A DNA stretch of 64,000 nt from assembly GCA_017451525.1 (NCBI GenBank), contig JAFTOD010000002.1, positions 62,001-126,000 on the forward strand, written 5' to 3'. Numbering within the stretch: position 1 is the stretch's first letter; the number at the start of each line of letters is the position of its first letter. Under the pieces are notes generated by a model that did not search any database, had not been told where the DNA came from, and was given only the letters and a program-made list of their open reading frames with translations. This DNA is from Paludibacteraceae bacterium (GTDB lineage Bacteria > Bacteroidota > Bacteroidia > Bacteroidales > Paludibacteraceae). The position numbers and the translations under genes were made by a program. Positions 24,680-33,100 of the stretch are shown here, piece by piece.

Positions 24680-24711
24680 CAAAGATACAATTTTTTTTTG
24701 AGATATGCAAG
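24680..24711 (-). promoter_or_regulatory. Promoter of the DpnII-OLD-Fic operon
   Basis: On the minus strand TTG at 24710-24708 and TATCTTTG at 24687-24680, 20-base gap. The leader of about 135 nt to the ATG at 24538 is AT-rich. Confidence 0.75.
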
Positions 24712-24753
24712 AAAAGAGTGATTTTTTATTTATAGGACACGCTGATAATATAA

Positions 24754-24880
24754 AGTTTTTTAGGAATGGAGTAAACGGTTTTAGGATTTTAGTCAACTTT
24801 TTTAGGAAACGAGTCAAAAGTTTACGTTTTTTAAGATCATAACTCAGTAATCGAGTCAACCTTTTTCAGGTTTAGTCAAA
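24754..24880. repeat. Cluster of GAGTCAAC / TTTTTTAGG repeats
   Basis: Successive units read TTTTTTAGGAATGGAGTAAAC, TTTTAGGATTTTAGTCAAC, TTTTTTAGGAAACGAGTCAAA and GAGTCAACCTTTTTCAGG. The units also occur at 3175-3203, about 5472-5517 and inverted at 59527-59582. Confidence 0.7.
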
Positions 24881-24905
24881 ATCTTAATAAAAGTACTTTT
24901 TTGAG

Positions 24906-25002
24906 TTTCGGAGTTCTTAGGTCGTTCCTTGGTTCTTCTTTGGTTTTTCCTTGGTTTTTGACACGGGAGAATTTGGGTAGGTACAAAGGAAGGGAATCTT
25001 AA
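24906..25002 (+). repeat. 97-bp repeat, copy 1
   Basis: It runs from TTTCGGAGTTCTTAGGTCG to GGAAGGGAATCTTAA. The reverse complement of 59287-59383 aligns without gaps, with about 12 mismatches by eye; the last 30 bases are nearly identical. The middle is a quasi-tandem of CCTTGG/TTTGG words. Confidence 0.85.
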
Positions 25003-25364
25003 AAATCGTGCGATTTTTTCATGTTTGATGAGTTGGTCTTCTCTCGGTGGAATGCAGCAAGGTATTAGAGAGAGAAAATCTTAAGAAAGAGCATTTTACA
25101 GGTAAGCACACCAAACATCACACATTAGGCGGTCATGCCTACCCTGTACGGCACTACCCTGTAGCCATACGGCTGCGTACCCGCAAGGGGTGCGCCATTC
25201 TATGTATTGCGCTTAATCCTCAAAGTGGGAACTTTTCGGGCGCAATACTCGGAGTGCGTTCCGTCGCACTCCTTCACGGTGGAATGAGGGAAGATATAGA
25301 GATGGTCAATCTTAAGAATTGTACTAGTGTAGAGTGTAGGGCGTAAGGTGTAGAGGCGGGAAGA

Positions 25365-25400
25365 AAAAATAGAGCATATCAGGTGATATGCTCTATTTTT
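25365..25400 (-). terminator. Terminator of the purL transcript
   Basis: AAAAATAGAGCATATCA and TGATATGCTCTATTTTT form a near-perfect stem with a GG loop, 16 bases beyond the purL stop. The A and T flanks make it potentially bidirectional. Confidence 0.92.
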
Positions 25401-25416
25401 GGGTATATAGGCAGGG

Positions 25417-28400
25417 TTACTTCTTGCGGAAGTATGCTACTGCATTGTCGAACAGAGGTTGGCACTTGTTGCCAGCGATGTTGGTGAACACGCCCTCTTC
25501 CCAACGTTCGGTGTGACCCATCTTACCGAGGATTTGACCGTTCTTGGAGATGATACCCTCTATCGCATAATACGAACCATTAGGGTTGTGAGGTGCTTCC
25601 ATCGTTGCCTCGCCCGTCATAGGATCGGCATAGCGGAAGGCTACTTGTCCGTTCTCAAACAACTCCTTCGCCAATGCCTCGTTCACGACGAACTTACCTT
25701 CGCCGTGGCTGACTGCAATGCTATGTGTATCACCTACTTGCATGCCACGGATCCATGGGCTGGCAGTAGTAGCCACGGTGGTAGTTACCATCTGCGAGAT
25801 GTGGCGGTTGATATCGTTGCGGAACAGGGTTGGAGAGTCTGGAGTGACCATACCGAGTTTGCCGTAAGGCAGCAGACCACTCTTCACCAATGCTTGGAAA
25901 CCATTGCAGATACCCAGTATCAGACCACCGCGCTCGATGAGGGCAGTGATAGCAGCACCTACCTTTTGGTTGTTAATCACATTGGCGATGAACTTACCAC
26001 TGCCGTCTGGTTCATCACCTGCAGAGAAACCACCTGCGAACATGAGGATATGGCAGCGATTGATATGCTCTACCATCTCATCAATACTGCTGAGGACATC
26101 CTCGCCCGTGAGATTGCGGAAGATAGTGGTCTCGACCTCTGCACCTGCACGGCGCCATGCCTTAGCAGAATCGTAGTCGCAGTTGGTGCCTGGGAAGACG
26201 GGGATGTACACCAGAGGTGTATCAACGGCAGAGCCGTTGTAGTTTAGTGTTGAGTGTTTAGTGTTTAGTGACTTGATACCTGCTGGTATCAATGTTTGAT
26301 GCTGCGCAACTACCGCAGATGGGTAGATTTTGTCGAACTGACCACAGCAAGCGTGGAGCAATACTTCGCGCGATACGCGCTCGCCATTGATAACGAGGTG
26401 GGTATCGTCCACTACGTGGCCGAGATATTGGATCGCTACGCTGTTAGAAGTTAGACCGCTTTCGCTGTTAGAAGTTAGATCGCAGGTCGCTTCTACGAGG
26501 ATAGAACCGTAGTTGTAGTCGAAGAGTTCGTTCTCGGCGATTTGGATATCCACTGCTAGTTCGTTACCGAAACTCATCTTAGCGATGGCCTCTGCTACAC
26601 CACCGAATCCCAGCGCAAAGGTAGCGCAAACCTTGCCAGATTGGATAGCGTTGGTGATGAAGTTCCAGTTCTCTTTCAATTGCTCCACATTAGGCATATA
26701 GTTTGCCAACGCGTGGTGTTTGATGAGGTACAACTTGTTGCCCGCTTTCTTGAGGTCGGTGGAAACCACTTTATCAGCTGGCACGGTAGTGATACCGAAA
26801 GCAATCAAGGTTGGAGGTACGCTGATATGCTCGAAAGTACCCGACATAGAGTCTTTACCGCCGATACTTGGCAGACCGAATGCTACTTGCATCTTGAGTG
26901 CACCGAGCAATGCGCTGAGTGGTTTGCCATAAGCGTGCTCGCTACTCATACGCTCGAAGTACTCTTGGTAAGAGAAGCGCATACGGCTATAATCTGCACC
27001 TGCTGCTACAACCTTCGTACAAGCCTCTACAACCGCATACGCTGCACTGTGGTATGGACTCCAATCGGCAATGAATGGGTTGTAACCAAACGCCATGATA
27101 GAGGCAGTATTGGTATAGCCATCGGTAGGGAGTTTCTGCACACTGACTTGTGTCTCAGAGAGTTGTGTTTTGCCACCGAATGGCATAAGTACGGTGCTAC
27201 GACCGATAGTCGCATCGAAGTTCTCAATCAATCCCTTTTGTGAGGTGACATTGGCATCGGACATGACCTTGAGCATTTTCTCCTCGAGAGTGGCACCTTC
27301 GATGGTTTGAGCAAATGGATTCTTATTCTCTACAGGTAGGATAGCGGCTTTAGCAAAGTGCTTTGCACCTGCGCTGTCGATAAACTCACGAGTGAGGTCA
27401 GCGATAAGTTCGCCTTTATAGAACTGACGCATGCGACCACTGTCGGTGACATCTGCTACATGGGTGTATTCGATATTGTCGAGGTGGCAATAGTGCTCCA
27501 TCTCCGCACGGTCTTTCGCCTCGATGACTACCGCCATACGCTCTTGCGACTCGCTGATAGCTAGTTCGGTAGGGTTGAGTCCGCTATACTTGGTTGGCAC
27601 GCGGTCGAGGTAGATATCCAGTCCATCTGCGAGTTCGCCTATGGCTACACTCACGCCACCTGCACCGAAGTCGTTGGACTTCTTGATGAGGCGCGTTGCC
27701 TCTGGGCGACGCATGAGGCGTTGGAGTTTGCGTTCCTCTGGGGCATTACCCTTTTGCACCTCGCTGCCGCAACTTTCGAGCGATGCTTCGGTGTGCTCTT
27801 TGGACGAACCAGTAGCACCACCAATACCGTCACGACCAGTGCGGCCGCCAAGCAAAAGGATGATATCGCCAGGAGCAGGGCTCTCACGGCGGATATTCGA
27901 TGCAGGAGATGCACCTACTACAGCACCAACCTCAAGGCGTTTAGCCACATAGGATGGGTGGAAGATCTCACGCACATGGGTAGTAGCCAGACCGATTTGG
28001 TTGCCATAGCTGGAGTAACCAGCAGCCGCTTTGCGGGAGATGATTTGTTGTGGCAGTTTGCCTGGCATAGTCTCTGCCACGGGCTTATAGATATCGCCTG
28101 CGCCCGTTACGCGCATGGCTTGATAGACATATGCACGACCAGATAATGGGTCGCGGATGGCACCACCGAGACAGGTACTTGCGCCACCGAAGGGCTCAAT
28201 CTCGGTTGGGTGGTTATGGGTCTCGTTCTTGAATTGGAGCAGCCATTTCTCTTGCTTGCCATCCACGTCCACATCAATGAAAATAGAGCAAGCGTTGTTC
28301 TCCTCGCTGACCTCCATATCGTCGAGAAGACCTTTCTTGCGAAGGTAACGCGCACCGATAGTAGCGAGTTCCATGAGGCAGAGCGGTTTCTCGGTGCGAC

Positions 28401-29172
28401 CGAGCTCTTTGCGGATGTCGTGGAACATACCGAGGGTGGACTCGATCTCGTCTTTCACGAAGGAGTCATCTATCTTGATTTCTTCTAAGATAGTGGTGAA
28501 AGTGGTGTGACGGCAGTGGTCAGACCAGTAGGTGTCGAGGATACGGAGTTCGGTTTCGGTTGGGTTGCGTTGCTCCTTTTGGAAGTAAGTGACTACTTCG
28601 TGTAGGTCGTCGGCGTTCATTGCCAAGCCCCATTGCTTGCAGAACGCAGCGTACTCCTCGCGAGGCATATCGATAAAGCCGTCCAACTTAGCCAATGGCT
28701 TGATGTCGGCACTTTGGTTTTGCACCAATTGACTGAGGTCTTTCTCGCGCGACTCCACAGCGTTGATGTAGTAGTGGCGAATCTTAGCCATGTCTGCCTC
28801 AGAGATTGTGTCATCAAAGATGAGCAGACGGCTACTGCGAATTTCTACTTCGGCATTAGGGTCAATGAGGTGTACGCAATCCACCGCCGATGATGCACGT
28901 TGGTCGAACTGACCAGGGATATACTCTACAGCGAGGTATTTCTTGCCTGTGAGGTCGCACTCATCTGATACGGTGTCTGTAACCGTCTCGCCAAAGACGG
29001 TGTAGCGGCATTGCTCAAGCAGTTCGGGTGTAAAACCAAAGAGGTCGTACACATTGATATAACGAAGCGATTGCAGGTTGAGTTGCAAGTTCTCGTTGAG
29101 TTCGTTCTTGAGACTCTGGGCTTCTACCTGGAAGGCAGGACGCTTTTCTACGTATATTCTATAGTTGTTCAT
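25417..29172 (-). CDS. purL: Phosphoribosylformylglycinamidine synthase (large PurL)
   Basis: This single-chain PurL of 1251 residues converts FGAR, glutamine and ATP to FGAM. The central synthetase domains show TYWSDHCRHTTF, FKNETHNHPTEIEPFGGAST, GGRTGRDGIGGATGSS and PSIGGKDSMSGTF. The C-terminal glutaminase has VFPGTNCDYDSAKAWRRAGA, FAGGFSAGDEPDGSGKF and the nucleophile in GICNGFQAL. Two non-conserved insertions are encoded by dispersed repeats: DLTSNSESGLTSNSVA near residues 896-910 and IKSLNTKHSTLNYNG near 966-980, both in the linker before the glutaminase. The frame is intact, so both are tolerated. Confidence 0.97.
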   Translation of the reverse strand: MNNYRIYVEKRPAFQVEAQSLKNELNENLQLNLQSLRYINVYDLFGFTPELLEQCRYTVFGETVTDTVSDECDLTGKKYLAVEYIPGQFDQRASSAVDCVHLIDPNAEVEIRSSRLLIFDDTISEADMAKIRHYYINAVESREKDLSQLVQNQSADIKPLAKLDGFIDMPREEYAAFCKQWGLAMNADDLHEVVTYFQKEQRNPTETELRILDTYWSDHCRHTTFTTILEEIKIDDSFVKDEIESTLGMFHDIRKELGRTEKPLCLMELATIGARYLRKKGLLDDMEVSEENNACSIFIDVDVDGKQEKWLLQFKNETHNHPTEIEPFGGASTCLGGAIRDPLSGRAYVYQAMRVTGAGDIYKPVAETMPGKLPQQIISRKAAAGYSSYGNQIGLATTHVREIFHPSYVAKRLEVGAVVGASPASNIRRESPAPGDIILLLGGRTGRDGIGGATGSSKEHTEASLESCGSEVQKGNAPEERKLQRLMRRPEATRLIKKSNDFGAGGVSVAIGELADGLDIYLDRVPTKYSGLNPTELAISESQERMAVVIEAKDRAEMEHYCHLDNIEYTHVADVTDSGRMRQFYKGELIADLTREFIDSAGAKHFAKAAILPVENKNPFAQTIEGATLEEKMLKVMSDANVTSQKGLIENFDATIGRSTVLMPFGGKTQLSETQVSVQKLPTDGYTNTASIMAFGYNPFIADWSPYHSAAYAVVEACTKVVAAGADYSRMRFSYQEYFERMSSEHAYGKPLSALLGALKMQVAFGLPSIGGKDSMSGTFEHISVPPTLIAFGITTVPADKVVSTDLKKAGNKLYLIKHHALANYMPNVEQLKENWNFITNAIQSGKVCATFALGFGGVAEAIAKMSFGNELAVDIQIAENELFDYNYGSILVEATCDLTSNSESGLTSNSVAIQYLGHVVDDTHLVINGERVSREVLLHACCGQFDKIYPSAVVAQHQTLIPAGIKSLNTKHSTLNYNGSAVDTPLVYIPVFPGTNCDYDSAKAWRRAGAEVETTIFRNLTGEDVLSSIDEMVEHINRCHILMFAGGFSAGDEPDGSGKFIANVINNQKVGAAITALIERGGLILGICNGFQALVKSGLLPYGKLGMVTPDSPTLFRNDINRHISQMVTTTVATTASPWIRGMQVGDTHSIAVSHGEGKFVVNEALAKELFENGQVAFRYADPMTGEATMEAPHNPNGSYYAIEGIISKNGQILGKMGHTERWEEGVFTNIAGNKCQPLFDNAVAYFRKK
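26242..26272. repeat. TTTAGTG repeat in frame in purL
   Basis: TTTAGTGTTGAGTGTTTAG followed by TGTTTAGTGACTT is the same simple motif as at 32012-32040 (in yggS) and 37642-37671 (3' end of the aminotransferase gene). It encodes SLNTKHSTLN. Confidence 0.8.
26446..26490. repeat. GCTGTTAGAAGTTAGA repeat in frame in purL
   Basis: Two GCTGTTAGAAGTTAGA units separated by CCGCTTTC. The same unit is found at 31857-31910 and, inverted, at 44474-44512. It encodes TSNSESGLTSNS. Confidence 0.8.
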
Positions 29173-29179
29173 AATTCTT

Positions 29180-29262
29180 ATTCACGTTAGTGGTTCGCTT
29201 TGCTCACGAAAATGGTTCGCTTCGCTCACGAAGGTGGTTTGCTTCGCTCACGTGAGCCATAG
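29180..29262. repeat. Triplicated TTCGCTTCGCTCACGAA repeat
   Basis: CACGTTAGTGG is followed by three near-identical GGTTCGCTTCGCTCACGAA units and an inverted GTGAGCC. It occupies the purL-purE gap; the remainder to 29341 continues with GCAGCTCTGCTGCC-like palindromes. Confidence 0.8.
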
Positions 29263-29341
29263 GCGAGCCACTATTCGCTTTAGCCATTTTCGCAGCTCTG
29301 CTGCCATTATTCGTCGAAGACCACCATTCGTGCCTACGGCA

Positions 29342-29809
29342 CTAAATAACTGTATTAACTACTTTCTCGGTTTGTTGTTTGCGGAAGTCCTCGAGTTGAG
29401 CGAGGAGAGCATTGTCTTGCAAGGCAAGGATAGCCACTGCGAGGAGGGCAGCGTTCTTCGAACCATTGATAGCCACCGTAGCCACAGGGATGCCTGCTGG
29501 CATTTGTACGATGCTGAGGAGCGAATCCAGTCCATCCAATGTCTTGCTGCGGATAGGTACACCAATCACAGGGAGTGAGGTCAAACCTGCAATCACGCCT
29601 GCGAGGTGCGCTGCGCCACCTGCGCCAGCGATGATAATGCTCAATCCACGCTCACGAGCGGACTCTGCCCACTTCATAAGCTCGTGTGGAGCACGATGCG
29701 CACTGATGACGCGTTTATCTACTTCAATTCCAAATTGTTGAAGGGTCTCAATCGCGGGAGTCATTACCTCCAAGTCGCTGGTTGAGCCCATTACTACGCC
29801 TACTTTCAT
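29342..29809 (-). CDS. purE: N5-CAIR mutase (class I PurE)
   Basis: PurE isomerises N5-CAIR to CAIR. The family signature is complete: [12 protein letters not shown] near the start, [12 protein letters not shown] with the catalytic His, [19 protein letters not shown] and [19 protein letters not shown], then [19 protein letters not shown]. Length 155 is normal. No purK is adjacent. It is 97 bases after guaA and 169 before purL, with a repeat cluster in the latter gap. Confidence 0.97.
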   Translation of the reverse strand: MKVGVVMGSTSDLEVMTPAIETLQQFGIEVDKRVISAHRAPHELMKWAESARERGLSIIIAGAGGAAHLAGVIAGLTSLPVIGVPIRSKTLDGLDSLLSIVQMPAGIPVATVAINGSKNAALLAVAILALQDNALLAQLEDFRKQQTEKVVNTVI

Positions 29810-29856
29810 GATTTATTTTTTGAAACAATTTATTTAACGACAATATAGACAACATT

Positions 29857-29882
29857 GCGCGGCAATCAACATCCTGCCGCGC
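29857..29882 (-). terminator. Probable hairpin after guaA
   Basis: GCGCGGCA and TGCCGCGC with a 10-base loop lie 24 bases beyond the guaA stop. The T tract on the minus strand is weak (AATGTTGT), so it may attenuate rather than end transcription. Confidence 0.5.
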
Positions 29883-29906
29883 TTTGTTATCCTATTAGTT
29901 ACTGGA

Positions 29907-31175
29907 TTACTCCCACTCAATTGTTGCGGGTGGTTTTGCAGAGATGTCATAGCAAACGCGGTTGACACCTTGTACCTTGTTGATAATCTCGTTGCTGCAC
30001 TTAGCCAAGAACTCGTATGGAATACGTGCCCAGTCAGCTGTCATTGCATCCACGGAGAGTACAGCGCGGAGTGCCACTGGATGTTCGTACGTACGAGTGT
30101 CACCCTTCATACCAGTACTGCGCACGGTGCTCAAAAGAATAGCACCTGCTTGCCATACCTTGTTGTATAAGCTTACACCGTTCTCATCTTTCCATTCGCG
30201 GAGCATGTCCACAAAGATTGCATCTGCCTCTTGTAGGATATGCACTTTCTCTGGGGTGATATCGCCCAAGATACGTACACCAAGACCTGGACCTGGGAAT
30301 GGGTGACGAGTGATAAGGTTCTCAGGTACACCCATATAGCGGCCAATACGACGCACCTCATCTTTGAAGAGGAGCTTAAGTGGTTCGCAGAGTTTGAGAT
30401 TCATCTCTTTAGGCAGACCACCTACGTTGTGGTGGCTCTTGATGACCTTACCTGAGTGGTTGATTGACTCGATGATATCTGGATAGATTGTACCTTGACC
30501 AAGCCACTTTGCATCGGTAATCTTCTTAGCTTCTTCATCGAATACTTGGATGAAGTCACGACCGATAATCTTACGTTTTTGTTCTGGGTCAGTCACACCA
30601 GCGAGGTCGCTATAGAAGCGTTGTTTAGCGTCCACACCAATCACATTGAGGCCGAGGCACTCGTAGTCGCGGAGCACGTTTTCGAACTCGTTTTTGCGGA
30701 GCAAACCATGGTCCACAAAGATACATGTGAGTTGGTCGCCAATAGCGCGATTAAGCAGAACGGCTGTGATAGAACTATCCACGCCACCAGAGAGGGCAAG
30801 AATAACGCGCTCATTACCAATCTGCTCTTTGAGTTGCGCAATGGTAGTCTCTACGAAGTTAGCTGGAGTCCAATCCTGTGCGCTATGGCAGGTGTCAAGC
30901 ACGAAGGGACGGAGCTCATCTACTGTAGGTTGCTCGCCTTTAGCAATGTTAAGAACAGGGATACAGCTGCAGAAGCGGCTGAGAGTGTCTTGGAGTGCTT
31001 GAGGCTCTTCCACAGAGTCTTTATCTCCAGAAAGGATAAGACCGATGACTTCTTTGTCATCTTCGGGATACTTGTTGTAAGGTAAAACCTCGCAGAAAGT
31101 ATCTAATTCGCGCACGCGACGTCCAATAAGTTGGGTAGTGTGCGAACCAAGATCAAGAATAATAATTTTCTGCAT
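29907..31175 (-). CDS. guaA: GMP synthetase with a collapsed glutaminase domain
   Basis: GuaA makes GMP from XMP using ATP and ammonia taken from glutamine. The ATP-PPase domain is intact ([10 protein letters not shown] at 127-135, [11 protein letters not shown], then [36 protein letters not shown]) and the dimerisation domain is complete to the C-terminal TIEWE. The N-terminal amidotransferase domain is only about 80 residues instead of about 190. It starts normally ([20 protein letters not shown]), but where GICYG should occur it reads PVLNIAKGE (73-81), with no nucleophilic Cys, and then jumps to the end of the domain ([12 protein letters not shown]), missing the His/Glu dyad. Total 422 aa versus about 505-525. 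It should work with free ammonia or a separate glutaminase. Confidence 0.95.
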   Translation of the reverse strand: MQKIIILDLGSHTTQLIGRRVRELDTFCEVLPYNKYPEDDKEVIGLILSGDKDSVEEPQALQDTLSRFCSCIPVLNIAKGEQPTVDELRPFVLDTCHSAQDWTPANFVETTIAQLKEQIGNERVILALSGGVDSSITAVLLNRAIGDQLTCIFVDHGLLRKNEFENVLRDYECLGLNVIGVDAKQRFYSDLAGVTDPEQKRKIIGRDFIQVFDEEAKKITDAKWLGQGTIYPDIIESINHSGKVIKSHHNVGGLPKEMNLKLCEPLKLLFKDEVRRIGRYMGVPENLITRHPFPGPGLGVRILGDITPEKVHILQEADAIFVDMLREWKDENGVSLYNKVWQAGAILLSTVRSTGMKGDTRTYEHPVALRAVLSVDAMTADWARIPYEFLAKCSNEIINKVQGVNRVCYDISAKPPATIEWE

Positions 31176-31254
31176 ATATGTATTGTTTTATTTATGTGTT
31201 ATAAATCGATTAAAATAGCAACATAAGTATGAATAATTTGCAGAATATGCATAT

Positions 31255-31851
31255 TTAGTATTCAGATTGCAAATCATAGATACTTTCATGCGTATGCCAA
31301 CTTACTTTTTCTGCAATTTCACGATTGAAGGCAATGTCATCTACGAAATGAAATGGTGGTTCACAGTTCCATGCATGCAACTGATTATCAACGGATTCGT
31401 ATATGCGTGGGTCTGGTTTGCTCATATGCATGAGGTGCGAAACAAAACAGTACTCAAACATTGACATATCATATTGCGACAAGATATGTTCCCAATGCAA
31501 TTCATTGTTGTTGCTCAAGAGGAATAAGCGATGTCCCTTATCTTTCCAAGTTCGTATCAAGTCCAATCGTTCAGCAGGAATGCCGCCATGCATGGCGTTC
31601 CATGCTGCGATAATCTCCTCGCGGGTGGTAGGGCGCACAGCATATTGCATAATACCGTCAATAAACGCATCGGTGGAGATGTCACCGCGTTCGTATTGCT
31701 CCATGAGGCTGTCGACAGTACCTTCGCCGTTGGAGGCAAGGCCGAGGATGGTTTTCATGTTTTCTTTGCCAAGAATATCGGTGAAGCGAGCAATACATTC
31801 GGGCATGTTGTGATTCATTAGCACTCCGCCCATATCGAGGATTATAGTCAT
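31255..31851 (-). CDS. HAD-superfamily hydrolase (YihX-like)
   Basis: The four HAD motifs are visible: ILDMGGVL (nucleophile Asp6; the second acid is replaced by Gly as in YihX-type enzymes), LLSNNNE (motif II), MSKPDPRIYE (motif III Lys) and HFVDDIAFN (motif IV). The helical cap lies at about 15-85. Expected to be a small-molecule phosphatase; substrate unknown. It is between yggS and guaA in a leftward array, with gaps of 53 and 79 bases. Confidence 0.88.
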   Translation of the reverse strand: MTIILDMGGVLMNHNMPECIARFTDILGKENMKTILGLASNGEGTVDSLMEQYERGDISTDAFIDGIMQYAVRPTTREEIIAAWNAMHGGIPAERLDLIRTWKDKGHRLFLLSNNNELHWEHILSQYDMSMFEYCFVSHLMHMSKPDPRIYESVDNQLHAWNCEPPFHFVDDIAFNREIAEKVSWHTHESIYDLQSEY

Positions 31852-31856
31852 TATTT

Positions 31857-31910
31857 TAGAAGTTAGACCGCCTACGGCTGTTAGACCGTTGACGCTGTTA
31901 GAAGTTAGAC
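31857..31910. repeat. GTTAGAAGTTAGA / TTAGACCG repeat cluster
   Basis: Units of AGAAGTTAGACCG, GGCTGTTAGACCG and GACGCTGTTAGAAGTTAGAC separate yggS from the HAD gene and match the in-frame block in purL (26446-26490). Confidence 0.8.
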
Positions 31911-32570
31911 TTTATTGTTACGAACACCGAAAATGGTGGAACCGATGCGTACTATGGTACTTCCTTCTTCGATAGCCACGAGGTAGTCGTCGGACATGCC
32001 CATGGAAATTTGTTTAGTGTTTAGGGTTGAGAGTTTAGAGGCGAGTGACTTTATCTCCCTAAAACACCGTCTCCACTCTTGCTCATCGTCCGTATTCGTT
32101 GCCATACCCATCACTCCGCATACTTCCACCCAAGGGAAACGATCTATTAATTCAAAATTCTTAATTCTTAATTGATCGAGTTCCTCTGGCATAAAGCCCG
32201 ATTTGGTTTCTTCTTTGGCTACATGCACCTCTAACAACACTTTCACTCGACGCCCAATCTTCTCTGCTTCGCGGTTGATAACCTCCAATAAGCGCAGACT
32301 ATCGACTGAGTGGATCAAGTGCACAAAAGGTACAATCTGCTTGACTTTATTCGTTTGCAGATGTCCGATGAAGTGCCAACGAATATCTTTTGGCAACGCT
32401 TCGTACTTTTGCAATAATTCCTGTACACGGCTCTCACCGAAATCTCTTTCACCACACTGATATGCCTCCATAATGGCTTCCGCAGGATGGAACTTGCTCA
32501 CACAAACAAGCGTAACCCCCGCAGGAATCGTGGTGCGAATAGATGCGATATGTTGTTCAATCTGATTCAA
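31905..32570 (-). CDS. yggS: YggS/PROSC family PLP-homeostasis protein
   Basis: This alanine-racemase-fold PLP carrier has the PLP lysine in LVCVSKFHP, FGESRVQEL, WHFIGHLQTNKVK, HSVDSLRLL, VCGVMGMAT and ISMGMSDDYLVAIEEGST with IRIGSTIFG. Length 221 is normal. Two surface segments are built from dispersed simple repeats: QLRIKNFELIDRF (from AATTCTTAATTCTTAATT) and LASKLSTLNTKQ (from TTTAGTG units), both in positions where loops vary. The role is control of free PLP levels; it has no known enzymatic activity. Confidence 0.93.
   Translation of the reverse strand: MNQIEQHIASIRTTIPAGVTLVCVSKFHPAEAIMEAYQCGERDFGESRVQELLQKYEALPKDIRWHFIGHLQTNKVKQIVPFVHLIHSVDSLRLLEVINREAEKIGRRVKVLLEVHVAKEETKSGFMPEELDQLRIKNFELIDRFPWVEVCGVMGMATNTDDEQEWRRCFREIKSLASKLSTLNTKQISMGMSDDYLVAIEEGSTIVRIGSTIFGVRNNKV
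32012..32040. repeat. TTTAGTG repeat in frame in yggS
   Basis: GTTTAGTGTTTAGGGTTGAG followed by AGTTTAGAG, same family as in purL and at the degT-rpoN junction. Confidence 0.7.
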
Positions 32571-32600
32571 AGTGGTTCAATATTGAATGCCCTTGATGTT

Positions 32601-33014
32601 TTATACTGCGCGGAATACCTCGAGGATTGGCGAACGAGTGATAGAAATCACTTCGCAGTCAAGGTTGCTGACCGCTTGGTGCAACGATTTATTTGCCTCA
32701 GTGATGTTACCTGCTTGTACATAGATAGTTACAGCTTTACGTTTCTCTTTACCGTTATCCTCAATAGTAATCATCTCCACGCGTGCTTTATACCATTGGT
32801 CGCCCTCTGGATTAGGAATGAGATCATAAAATTGCACTTGCTTGCAGCTTTTGGTTTCCCATTCGCCAGAGATGTATTTCTGAATTTCGCCTAGCAAACG
32901 TGCTTCCACATCTGCTGCAGTTAATCCCTCTACGAGGTAGGTCTCTTTGACGGCTTTTGGGTTGTCCTCGCCTGTTTGACGAGTGTAACTGATTTTTAAT
33001 TCGTAGAATATCAT
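32601..33014 (-). CDS. DUF4494 family protein
   Basis: This 137-residue protein has the DUF4494 start (MIFYELKISYTRQTGEDNP), the stretch VKETYLVEGLTAADVEARLL and the end SNLDCEVISITRSPILEVF. It is found almost only in Bacteroidota, often next to yggS as here (30-base gap). Function unknown; no signal peptide, so it is cytoplasmic. Confidence 0.9.
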   Translation of the reverse strand: MIFYELKISYTRQTGEDNPKAVKETYLVEGLTAADVEARLLGEIQKYISGEWETKSCKQVQFYDLIPNPEGDQWYKARVEMITIEDNGKEKRKAVTIYVQAGNITEANKSLHQAVSNLDCEVISITRSPILEVFRAV

Positions 33015-33017
33015 AAT

Positions 33018-33100
33018 TGTTTGTTTGCTCCGCTCACGTTGGTGGGCTTTGCCGTTTGATAGTTATACGTTAATGACTCGCTTGACTCACGTTAGTGAGT
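33018..33100. repeat. CTCACGTTAGTGAG repeat cluster
   Basis: TTGCTCCGCTCACGTTGGTGG and CTTGACTCACGTTAGTGAG lie between DUF4494 and the phosphatase-like gene. Same family as 15888-15956 and 29180-29262. Confidence 0.7.

Larger units (their letters stand above)
24539..25416. other. Long intergenic region rich in dispersed repeats
   Basis: These 878 bases contain the R-M operon promoter, a block of GAGTCAAC/TTTTTTAGG repeats (24754-24880), a 97-bp repeat shared inverted with 59287-59383 (24906-25002), CTTAAG-containing stretches, a GTAGAGTGTAGGG element near 25330 and the purL terminator (25365-25400). A 99-codon rightward frame (25047-25346) is low-quality, full of repeat-derived residues, and was not accepted as a gene. 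Confidence 0.65.

Noticed and set aside
25047..25346. 99-codon rightward ORF (RLRTRKGCAILCIALNPQSG)
   Set aside because: It spans repeat-derived DNA with no promoter at the right distance. Similar peptides are often predicted in Bacteroidales spacers, which speaks for a conserved non-coding repeat rather than a protein.
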